DNA of 64,000 bases from Exaiptasia diaphana (taxonomy: Eukaryota; Cnidaria; Anthozoa; Actiniaria; Aiptasiidae), in contig NW_018385204.1 in the NCBI RefSeq assembly GCF_001417965.1, forward strand, positions 1 through 64,000, read 5' to 3'. The number at the start of each line of letters is the position of its first letter. Positions within the stretch are counted from its first letter, which is position 1. Positions 26,401 through 35,813 of this stretch are shown here, piece by piece. Under the pieces are notes generated by a model that ran no database searches, was not told where the DNA came from, and saw nothing but the letters and a program-made list of their open reading frames with translations. Both the position numbers and the translations under genes were made by a program.

Positions 26401-29400
26401 ACAGTTTCATATTCTATGGTAGTGTTCCTACTACCAAGTATAATTTTGGACAAACTTTTCCAAATAAACAAGTGCTTATCAGGACAGTTTCCAAACTTCC
26501 CAAGAATGGAGAAGGCACTGCTCTTGATAAAACTCTCCAAGAAACAAAGCGAATTTACGAGTCGAATAACGCTCGGTCCAACTCGTTGAAAATAGCTGTT
26601 CTATTGTTTGATAAGAGGTCTGGTGTTGCTGAGAACGTTGTCAAGAATGCTGCATCATCTTTGCACGAGATAGGAGTCCGCTTGATACCAGTGGGCATTG
26701 GAAAGTCTGTCAGTTTAACAGAAATGGAAACAATCACAGCGTTTGAAGACAACATCTTGACAGTGTCAAGTGATGAAAATCCAGTGGAAATAGGCGAAGA
26801 AATTATGAGACGTTTCCTTGGAAGTAAGTATACTTCAAATTCAGAAAGCCTTGACAAAAGTGATCTTTCATAAATAACTTTTTTTTCGTACTCTTTAGTT
26901 CCGCTTGTTGATATAGTGTTTGTCATCAATGCCGATTCGACAAATAAAACTGCCGTCTTCAAGAAAATTCAAGATTCCATCAAGCAGATTGGTGACAAGT
27001 TTGACGTAGATAGATTCCATTACAGTGTAATTGTTTATGGATCTACATTAAAGAAAGAATTTGCTTTTGACGATCCAACGCCTTTCAAAGAGGTATTACG
27101 AGAGAGAGTCGATGCTGCCCAAATGATAAGTGGCTCAAACGATTTGCCCAATGCTCTTAAAGAAGCCGAAAAAATACTGACTGAAAATAGTAAACGTCGA
27201 CAAACCTCTCTCAATGCTATCGTGGTTATCTCTGACAAATCATCAGGTCAAACAGTTCCAACTTTAAACAATTCATCTAAACCTATTCACGATCAAGGCA
27301 TAATGGTAGTGGCAGCATCTATTGGTGGCAATCCCCCAAGAAATGAATTGCTCGCAATTACAACTAGAAGTGATGATGTTATCGAGGTTACTAATAGTGA
27401 CACAAGTGGTTACCTAGGTGATAGAATAATTGAAAGAATTTTGAAAGGTACAATTAAGTTTAGTAACTATAACACCAATCGCACAATTCTGAAACCAAAT
27501 TTGCTAATTTCGGCAAATTTTAAAACAAGGTTTGGAAAATTCCTTGTCTATGCGATTATCTTATCAACAAATATCTATGCTTATGCTTGAGCTTATTTCA
27601 CCGATAAAAGCCGCACTTATGAATGCACACACTTATCGTTGCCCCATGCAATATAATAACGGGTATTATACTAACTAAAATCACAACTTTTAATTATAAC
27701 TTTTTTCTGTAGATGGTGTTCCTGAAATAGATATTACGTTTGCTGTCACCAAGTCTGCCGCAAGGCCAAACACAGCTAATCTCATGCCAGCTATTGTTAA
27801 ATCAATTGTTCATCGTTATGGCAACAAAAGAGTACGGACAAGTATTATAGTATTTGGAGACAAGCCTATAAGAGTATTTGACTTTGGATACGACTTTCCA
27901 AATGAAAAGGTCCTTCTGGACAGAATAGATAAACTTCCCAATGAAGAAACAACAAATCCAGATGTTCAAAAATCTCTCGAGGAGACAAAGAAATTATTTG
28001 AGGATGCCCCTACTAGAAAGAATGCACGGCAAGTTCTTGTCACTATCATGGATCGTTCTTCAAACGTGCCTGAAGAAAAGATAAAGAAATCAGTTCGAGA
28101 CCTCCAAAATATAGGAGTCATGCAGATAGTTGTTGTTATTGGCTCAGAGATACCGAAGCAACAAACAGATTCTCTGACTATATTTAGAAATAACGTGATC
28201 AAAACAACCGCTGACACACCAGCATGGAATACGGGTGAAGAAATTATTACAAGGATTATCGGATGTGAGTATAATCGCACACGATAACGAGATGATACCT
28301 ATACGTAACTTTGCATAATGTATTTCTTTAATTTTTCAGTCCCTGAGTTGTATATCGTATTTGCTGTAACTACTGATGCTGCTATAACCGACAAGACATA
28401 TAAAATAATGACCGATACAGTGAAGAACATGGGAAAGAAATACGGCATTCGGAAAAATCGGTTTAGCATTATCACATTTGGAAATCCACCGAAAACTCTA
28501 TTAGACTTCGAAACGACGCTCTCAAACCAAGACGCCCTTGTCAAAGAAGTAAATAAAGTTCCAAAAACAACAAACACCATCAACTTTGCTTCGACCATGA
28601 AGGAAGTAGAGAAAGTCTTCGATAAAACTAAAGTGAAACCAAAATCAAAAAAGGTTTTAGTAGTACTGGCAGAGAAAAAGTTTGGTATTGATACAAAAGG
28701 CTTCTACGATGCCATGAAGCCTCTGGAAGAAAAAGGTATCACTACGATAGCTGCTGGTGTCGGTAACAACGTTAATGAAGAAGAACTTGAAGAAATTGCC
28801 AAAACAGAGAGGAAAGTAGTCACACCAAAAGCTGACGACAGTGGATGGCAGGTTTCTGATGAAATCGTGAAAAAAATCATCGGAGGTAAATGAAATGTCT
28901 AGATTTAAGATGATTCATTCTTACGTTAGGCAATGATGTTTGGTAATTCCTGAATTTTGTTTGAAATCTTATTCTGAAGTGCTGTTGCATGACACTTATT
29001 CAACTTCTTATATTTCTATAAAAAGCATAGCTTGGTATTCATATGAAATTGAGTATCAATGCCTATGTGCTTATTTAGCACATATTGAGAGGAATCAGTA
29101 AAATATTTGTCAAACCAATACTGACAATTCATTTAAATACGAGCTAGAGATAATACTATTATAGCTGGGGTTAGATTGATAAGTATAGTTTAAAACACGA
29201 CCTCGAGTGTTTTAAACGGCTTCAAAAACTCCAACACTAATTTGGAACTCAAATACTATAAAATTCTTGGAGAAATTGCCGTACAAATATGTTCTGAGAT
29301 AAATAGAGCAAACTGATCATGCGCGAATCACTTTACAAAGCACTCTTGTCATCCCACATTGAATACGCATAAAGTAGAATAGAACGGCTCTTGGCTGTTC

Positions 29401-32400
29401 GCTGCAATCGGTTGACATCCTGCATTGGTCAATGATCAGGTTTCAAACCTGAGACCTTTNCTAGGGTCATGGACCTTTATATCTGATAAAGGTCACCCTT
29501 ATTAGTATTCTTTATATAAAGAATACTAATAAGGAGTGTTTTATCAGATATAAAGGTCCATGCATGTGACCAAATAGGCTCATTCTATTGGCCTAATGAC
29601 TCATTAATTATGTATGAGTTTTTGAACAGAATTTATGCAACTGATTACTTGCTTAGATTCCGAAGTGCACACTAACAAAATGTATCGACAGAATTTAAGC
29701 AAATGATAGCTTAAATTACAACCTCAAACATATGATCTGAGGGCTAGGGTTGGGTTATTGTATATTTGCTATCTAATTATTGCAGCTACATACAATATTA
29801 TACCTTCTGTTAATTACTGCATTTACCTTTTAGTAATTACCTTTTTAACGTAATTTCATAGTAATTTTAATATCATTCTGACAATGACTTCGATCAAAAA
29901 CTTTCATTAAAAAATACCTTTTTGCCGTTTCTATCAAGGTCACCTTTATGTTTTTGACTCGTTTGTTTGGTTAAGATACTTTAATTTATGTAATCTATCA
30001 ATTTTTAACATTTATTTAATTCTAGATGGATATCCAAAATATGACGTCGTAATTACAATTAGCCTGTCATCTCCAAATTCGTCCGAGGTATTCGACTATA
30101 TCAAAAACGTTTTAAAATCCATGGCAAGACAGTATCCAGGGGAGACGATTCACACTGGTGTTGTTGTCTTTGGACCAAATACTGAAGTAGATAGCACAAT
30201 AAAATTATCTGCAGACACGCCAAGTGAAGAAGAAATAGAAAAAGCAATTAATAATCTTAAACCAGCAGGAAAGAGTCCTATGAACTTTACCAAAGTAGCT
30301 GATACGGTCAGTAAGATTATGAGCAGCCCTGGTGCTCGCAAAGATGCGGAGAAAATTGCCATTGTGACTTATGATAATCCTCCAGAACAACCTGAAGAAG
30401 AAATCAACGCAGCTGAAAAGAAATTGGAAGAAGAAAAGATTTTATTGATCACTGTGCCTTTTGTACCTAAGAATGCCTCAGATCCAAATAGTGATCCTAA
30501 GTCTAAAAAGAACTGTATAACGAGTAATGTTAACCATTGTGTCACTCCTGGATCGACAAAAGCTTCTACCCCGAAACCGCCTGGCGAAGAACCAACAGCA
30601 GAAGAAACGCTACGGAGTCCAGAAAAAGAATCTGAGAAATTAGTTGACGTTTTTACAAAAGGTATTTACTATAATGTTAATTTCATACGAATTATATACA
30701 ATAAATATATCCAACATCTGTTATAGCAACATGCGGCCATAACCCATGTAAGAATGGCGGGACGTGTGTCAGCAATCTCGGTTACAAGTGTAACTGTAAA
30801 CCTGGATTCTTTGGTAAAAACTGTGAAGTTGGTAAGTATTCGTTCTTTCTAGAATTTCCATCGATGCAAAACATCAATATTTTTATGCTTGTGGTCTTCT
30901 AGGATGTATTCAAAAGGAGTTGGGTGTCATGGTTCCTGACAATAAGGATAGAGATCAGTACCTACGTGTTTCGGACGATAAAGTAACCGCCTCGTCACAG
31001 TATGACGGCAGATATGCTCCATATCGAGGTCGTCTTAATATGAAAGAACTGGGAAGCAAATATGGTAGCGGTTGGTGTGCCAGTCCTGAAGATAAAAACC
31101 CGTATTTCCAAATAAATTTTGGTAAGTAATATCGAAAATTATCACCTTCTTCAAATCAATAAATGGCCTATAATAATAAGTATAATTGTCTTTTGGAGAG
31201 AACCGATCCAATCATCTAAATTGTTTCACCAGATAATCCAGTAGTTTTTACATCCATAAAGACAAAAGGGATCGCCGATTCCATAGTGGGCCGTTCATAT
31301 GTAAAGAAATACTATGTGAGCTATGCGAATCAAACTGGCCAATGGACAACATATACTAAAGACAACAAAAAAGTAGAGGTAAGAAAGCATTGTTACGTAA
31401 TCTTTTATTTAGAAAGTTTCTAAATCAAGGATCTTTTCAGTTTACTGCTGCCTTTGACGAATCAACAAACCACTTCTCCTCCTTCGTCAAAGCAAGCTAC
31501 TTAAGAATCCACCCAACAGAGGCGGAGAAGACAAGATCTGGTCCATGTATGCAAACAGCTGTTTATGGATGCGATCCAAGTAAGAGCTTAGGGCATAGTT
31601 GTTATTAGGCTCTCTTAGGAGCTTAAATAAATGATTATGTTGTTTACTTCCTTGTTGATTCAATTTCTAAAAAAAAATATTTGGATTTGAATAGAGGCCA
31701 TTATTGAACAGCGGCCAGTCTCCGATGTAAAGGCGGCAGCAATATTCGTTCCTTTTAATGATCCAAAGGGAAAGTTATGGGGTGAGTTAGCATGTACTTC
31801 TAAACATTCAGCATTTCTTCATGAAACTATGTTTGAACCAGTATTCTTTTTTTCTTTATCTTTCATTATTGTTATTTTGAAAAGTAACATTCTCTTCCTC
31901 AGCGATTCCTATGATTCTTTTCCCACTTCTTCTTGCAATTTTCATGATTGGTCTTCTGCTTCGTTTCTGTGGATGTGGACAGTAAGTATATATGGCCTTC
32001 CACATTTCACTGTATTAATAGCTGATGATGTACATTTTTTTTGTCGTGACAGACCGAAAGGTTCGGGTACTGGTCAGCAGAAAAACCTCCTTCAGCCATG
32101 GCAGGACCCTCCATCATTCAACCCTTACAACGAAGTTCAAACTGTATCGATCGAGTTTGGAGAGGAGAAGACACCTGGAGCATTTGGAATGCATGCATTA
32201 ACAGTTGCTTCTCCGTAAGTCTATTTTCCCTGCAGCTGAAAGTGATCGTTTTAAAACCAAATAGAAATAGTGATATTTATTTGTCTTTTACAGGGGTGGA
32301 GAATATGGTGGTGGTGGATTTGCGATGAGTGAATCCTATGGTGGATTTGCTTCAGCCAGTGGGGGTGGTGCCGGTGGGGCTAGTGCCGGCGGGTTTGGTG

Positions 32401-33395
32401 CCGGTGGTAGTGGCGGGTTTGGCGCCGGAGGAGGCGGTGCTGGTGCCGGGGGGTCTGGAGGTGGTGGTAGTGGCGGATTTGGAGCCGGAGGAGGCGGTGC
32501 TGGTGGTTTTGGTGCTGGAGGAGGAGGTGCGAGCTCATCGTATTCATACTACGAGTCTCGTTCTTCGTCGATGTTTCAAGATATGCCAATGGAAGGGGGA
32601 CTGACCGAAGTAGACGTAACGTAAGTATAATATTCAAAACTTAAAAGATCAGAATAATTGTTTGAATCGCTATATTTCTGTTCTCTCGTTTATTTCTGCA
32701 GGTTTGACATAGAGGACGGTGGACTTGGTGGAGGTGACGGAGGAGGTGGAGTAAGTGATGTGTTCATTGGTGGTGGTGGCGGCGGCGGCGGCGGCGGAAT
32801 GAATGCCTATTCATCGTATTCATCCTATCAACAAACATCGTCAAGTGCTGCTGAAAGTGTAGGTAGCGCTGGGGGAGTAGGAGGAGGAAATTTAACTGTA
32901 ACTGGTAGTGCCATGACTGCCAGCGGAGGAAACATAGCAGATTCGCATAGTAATGCTCTACATGGTGCAGGAAGTGGAATAGCTACAGGAGGAAGTGATA
33001 TGGGAGCTTCTGCTGGTATGGCCATGGGAGGAAGCAATATGATGGCTGAAAGAAGTGCTACAGCTGAAGGAGGCCTGCATCCTTTTGGTAGTGGATATGG
33101 CACTGTTGGAGGAAACAGTTTTGGTGACTATGAATCACTTAGCAGTTCTGCACCTGCAGATTACGAAGATATCGACGTTGGAAACCTCTTTGATGAAAGT
33201 AATAGAGTAAGTAATTCTTTATTATTTTAACTTGTTATATACCTATATAAAGACAAGCTATAGTTAGTATATAATTATTCATACCAACATTAATTAATAT
33301 TACTTTTTATCCCTCAGAGGAATTATAAAATTATTTCTGTCTTTTAGATTTTCTCATTCGACCGCCAATATGTACCGAGTAGCTCCAAGACTTAA
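8338..33395 (+). CDS. Giant single-pass membrane protein: 21 VWA, 4 discoidin-like, 2 EGF domains and a Gly-rich tail
   Basis: I assembled 43 coding exons (15,108 bases, about 5,035 residues) whose GT/AG boundaries and phases all agree. Order: signal peptide; three supermodules of discoidin-like domain, seven VWA and EGF (residues about 29-1484, 1485-2961, 2962-4465); a fourth discoidin domain (4466-4633); a linker; a transmembrane helix (about 4663-4685); and a cytoplasmic tail. Each VWA is one exon and each discoidin domain three exons. VWA and discoidin domains usually bind proteins or glycans outside the cell, so an adhesion, recognition or surface-lattice role is inferred. Stop TAA is at 33393-33395 and AATAAA at 33462. 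I do not recognise a named orthologue. The exon chain is strong; membership of every exon in one transcript is inferred from phase and repeated order. Confidence 0.88.
9201..17567 (+). CDS. Supermodule A: discoidin-like domain, VWA1-VWA7, EGF remnant
   Basis: The discoidin-like exons are 9201-9362, 9587-9726 and 9821-9995. They begin [10 protein letters not shown], carry [16 protein letters not shown] and end at a GCV cysteine, as in F5/8 type C domains. VWA exons are 10461-11006, 11155-11712, 12394-12951, 13193-13747, 13818-14366, 14623-15177 and 16188-16730. All start with a strand such as [10 protein letters not shown] and have a helix ending near KYG followed by a strand such as HYSVIIFG. 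The slot where the other supermodules have an EGF exon holds only a 27-base exon (17541-17567, AAEDLDLTG). VWA7 is acidic, lysine-rich and the most diverged. Its flanking introns hold a foldback element and a retroelement fossil. Confidence 0.88.
15448..15512 (+). other. tRNA-like remnant (possible tRNA-derived SINE head)
   Basis: GTGGGTTCGAGTCCTAGC matches a pol III B box with a mostly pairing T stem. AGCTG upstream and CAGCT downstream could form part of an acceptor stem. The span is about 60 bases, too short for an intact tRNA, and the D arm is poor. It lies in the intron between VWA6 and VWA7. I read it as a degenerate tRNA-derived sequence. Confidence 0.3.
15622..16055. mobile_element. 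Foldback element with perfect 80-bp terminal inverted repeats
   Basis: 15622-15701 and 15976-16055 are exact reverse complements over 80 bases, starting TAGTCCAGTCCTGGCC. If TA is the target duplication, the repeats start GTCCAGTCC, as in Tc1/mariner-type non-autonomous elements. The 274-base interior has a 17-bp perfect hairpin (15713-15729 with 15734-15750), a GC-rich CAAGATGGCGG motif at about 15771 and unresolved bases. The identical arms imply recent insertion. It sits in the intron between VWA6 and VWA7. Confidence 0.9.
16800..17413 (-). mobile_element. Fossil fragment of a Penelope-like retroelement
   Basis: The minus strand of 17413-17201 shows the [18 protein letters not shown] region that precedes the GIY-YIG endonuclease in Penelope-like elements. 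A segment of about 38 bases (AAGCTGGTTT, then TATGGTCATCAGAGATGG) occurs in inverted orientation at about 16808-16846 and 17366-17403, marking the two ends of the fossil. It is broken and lacks the reverse transcriptase. It lies in the intron after VWA7, next to the place where supermodule A has lost its EGF domain. Confidence 0.7.
17788..23648 (+). CDS. Supermodule B: discoidin-like domain, VWA8-VWA14, EGF
   Basis: Discoidin-like exons are 17788-17940, 18020-18153 and 18265-18436, with the same phases as in A and C. VWA exons are 18704-19252, 19600-20157, 20266-20826, 20910-21455, 21553-22107 (one unresolved base), 22296-22844 and 22932-23474. The EGF exon 23538-23648 shows six cysteines ([19 protein letters not shown], then FCEK). 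Slot by slot the domains match those in A and C: the first VWA of each has LNRY or a variant near its end ([11 protein letters not shown] here), and slot 3 of B and C has DIDLTF or DVDLTF with FGxxFPNK. VWA8 and VWA13 have lost the late MIDAS aspartate. Confidence 0.9.
23883..30831 (+). CDS. Supermodule C: discoidin-like domain, VWA15-VWA21, EGF
   Basis: Discoidin-like exons are 23883-24035, 24161-24294 and 24372-24546. VWA exons are 24786-25334, 25513-26073, 26272-26823, 26899-27447, 27713-28264, 28340-28885 and 30026-30661. The EGF exon 30727-30831 reads [12 protein letters not shown] with CNC and GFFGKNC, a standard six-cysteine EGF. VWA21 is longer than the others (636 bases against 543-561) because of a Ser/Pro-rich insert with two cysteines near its end ([10 protein letters not shown], then [10 protein letters not shown]). 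The 1.1-kb intron before it holds a 95-base near-perfect palindrome. Confidence 0.9.
29468..29562. repeat. 95-base near-perfect palindrome
   Basis: CATGGACCTTTATATCTGAT at 29468 and ATCAGATATAAAGGTCCATG ending at 29562 are the outer arms. CTTATTAGTATTC and GAATACTAATAAG are the inner arms around a TTTATATAAA centre. Only a five-base internal stretch (GGTCA against AGTGT) fails to pair. It is in the intron before VWA21. It may be a tiny MITE or a hairpin-forming repeat. Confidence 0.9.
30903..33395 (+). CDS. Fourth discoidin domain, transmembrane helix and glycine-rich cytoplasmic tail
   Basis: Exons 30903-31121, 31233-31378 and 31441-31579 encode a more canonical F5/8 type C domain: a GC start, [44 protein letters not shown] and a closing YGCD. 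Exon 31695-31781 is a linker. Exon 31903-31981 encodes the helix [17 protein letters not shown] followed by RFCGCG, a plausible juxtamembrane basic and palmitoylatable site. Exons 32053-32214, 32294-32620, 32702-33206 and 33348-33395 encode the tail, rich in GGFGAGGGG and GGGG runs with interspersed [11 protein letters not shown] and SYYESRSSS, then acidic patches and the end SSSKT. The composition recalls glycine loops of keratins and loricrin; that resemblance is compositional only. Confidence 0.85.
32338..32532 (+). repeat. Glycine-codon-rich imperfect tandem repeats
   Basis: GC-rich, imperfectly repeated sequence within an exon of the giant gene. It is made of GGTGCCGGTGG-type and GGAGGAGGCGG-type units that encode GGFGAGGGG-like repeats. 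A second short GGTGGCGGC run lies at 32768-32798. The composition contrasts sharply with the AT-rich surroundings. Slippage here would change tail length in threes. Confidence 0.85.
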
Positions 33396-33461
33396 AGTAA
33401 ATTGGACTGATGGCTGCTGATGGCTTCTTATGGATAATAGCGATAATTAATGACAATTGAA

Positions 33462-33467
33462 AATAAA
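33462..33467 (+). terminator. AATAAA polyadenylation signal of the giant VWA gene
   Basis: AATAAA lies 67 bases after the stop codon of the 43-exon gene, in a short AT-rich 3' UTR. Confidence 0.6.
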
Positions 33468-35813
33468 AACAAAATCATTCAGCAATATTTTATTACTAAG
33501 CTTCTTCATGGTTTTAGTGTTTACACTCTTTGCTGTCTTATCAACACAAATTAGCGCTTTTTACCTCTAGTTGGTTGTACTATTTCACACCATTAGTATT
33601 TGCACTCTACTGATCATTAAATACTCGTATGTATAGAGCATGGCGTTCAGAGACCAGTAAAGTCAGTAAAGTACATGTCACGGAGAAGTAACATGACGTG
33701 AATGAAGTGACTTTAATAAATATTCATAGGTAACGACATCCCACTCTATCTATTGTATCTAACTTATAAAATAACTAAGTCACTTATAGCTCATAAGTCA
33801 TGAATTACTCATGATGATTTTATGATCACAGAGCACCTTATACGCACTATTATAAGTTTTCTATAGTGGGCTTGCTTTCACTAATAAACTATCATTTTTT
33901 ATCAATGAATGTGTGGCAGTTAGATTTTTCTATATCTTTTCGTAAACCTGTTGTGGCAGGCGTTCTAAGTGCAATTTCATCTGTAGGCCTGGCCCCGAGA
34001 CAGGCGTCGCAAGTCATTTTGGAGAATAGTCTAGTACTATTGTTTCAGTGTCGTTTTCAAGACAAGAAACAAGGGAAGACCGTTCAATTTATTGTTTTTG
34101 TATTCATTTAATTATAACATTCCCTCGCTGTAACAATAGAGCTTATGTCAGACCTTTCTCCAAACCCTGTGAAATAGCAAGGCTCCGGACGAATATGGTA
34201 ATTCCCTTGAAACTGTGTTACAGGCTTGCGGCTGTGTAGACTGATTAGTAAAACTTGCCAGATTTCTATAGAGCCCTACGCGAAGCACATTCTTTAGTAA
34301 TTCATGGGGTCATGCATTTTGTCCTGGGCGAACAAAAATGCTAATATGTACGGAGGCCATTTTGGAGAAGGGTCTGGAGAATACTTTATCATGTCATAAT
34401 AGTTTTCAATCACTTGCTTCCTATATTGCTTTCCTTCCTCATTAGTTTTTTGTGGATTTTGTATTTTACTAGTTGTAGATAGTATTGTAGATAAATAAAA
34501 TCAAGGTTGGTCTCATTATCTTACATCCTTTTGTTATGCAGCCATAACAATTAATTTATGAACAGCATAACACAAGTGGAAAAGGTATTAGGCGGGAGGT
34601 TCTAGCGAATGCTTTATTTAACTGATTACGGAAGGAGACCATTCTTCTCATACACTATTATCTTTTGTTATGAAAACGGGGCAATTAAAATGTTAAATGA
34701 AACAAATCATCAGGGAATCTTTGCGCTAATAATGTAGGCCTAAAAAGATGATTGGAATACATGTAGGAATATAAAAAATGTTGTGTTTGAAAGTGCACAG
34801 CCGTGCTGACCGACAAACTAGAACCCAAGTTATCATCTATGATTAACTCGCGTGATCGAGTCGTTGAACGAAAATTAACATATACTTGACTAAAAATAAC
34901 ACATCTTCATTGAAACGAAACGAGCGATGGTAAAAGCGTTGTGGTCAAGATTGCTGTCGCTCAGCTACCTCAATACAAGTTCTTGAATGGCTAATATGGA
35001 CTGCCAAGAATTCTCAGAACAGGTATGATTGATCTAACGATCTCGGGAGTGGCAAAGGAACAATCGATATCTTTCAAGGTGTAAAACATATAATATGAAA
35101 ATGTTATAATGAATCAATACTGCGATATTTGCATGGAATTATAACGAAATATCTTTCATTATCAGATGCTGTCCTTTTAAGGAACAAATTTAAAAAATTG
35201 TTAAGCCATTTTTATCTTTCCCATTTTTCATTAGAAATGATGTACGTTCGCGTCCTGAGTATTCGCCAATAGAACTACTGTTTTCAGTGAACAGAAGAAA
35301 TCTAGTTCTACAATGTCTTTACTGCAGTGAATGTTTTTTTTATTAGCTTTTCGAAGATGACATTATATAAATAAGAAAGAGTTGATGCAGCAAACCAAAT
35401 AATATAATTTAGAAAAACATAAGATGCAGCTGCCAGTTTATCCATGAACAACGACTGTAGGAAGTCATGCGTTGATAAAAGATTCAAATTCCATATAAAG
35501 GCAATGCGATGATTTGCGTGTCTTTGTGGATTGTTATTTTGGAATATATAAAATTGTTTCAAGACCAATTCAGTATGTTGTCTGATACCCAACTATTTTC
35601 TTCGTTTTCCGTTAATGAAAATTAAATTAAATTAAATTATACCGTTAATTAAAACATATTTAATCAAACTGATTCCCGATTAATGAAAATGGTGTTATAA
35701 CATGTCGGTATATTTTCAAGTGGATGCCGGAAAAATATTGATAGATAAAACAATGGACATCTTCAATAACGTTTTTTTTTGTTTTTTATTTTTTCATTTA
35801 TTGACAGGAAGAT
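33468..35813. other. Intergenic region, no gene seen
   Basis: About 2.3 kb of AT-rich DNA between the giant VWA gene and the ankyrin gene. Small open frames at 33866-34239 and 35308-35592 have no recognisable features. A short TTAAA-type microsatellite lies at about 35622-35638. A polypyrimidine stretch ending in TTGACAG at about 35808 looks like a splice acceptor just before the ankyrin ATG, so a 5' UTR exon probably lies in this interval. Confidence 0.5.

Noticed and set aside
32329-32637. Alternative-frame and antisense ORFs across the glycine-rich exon
   Set aside because: Val/Pro-rich and His/Arg-rich shadows of the GC-rich repeat; the Gly frame fits splice phases on both sides.
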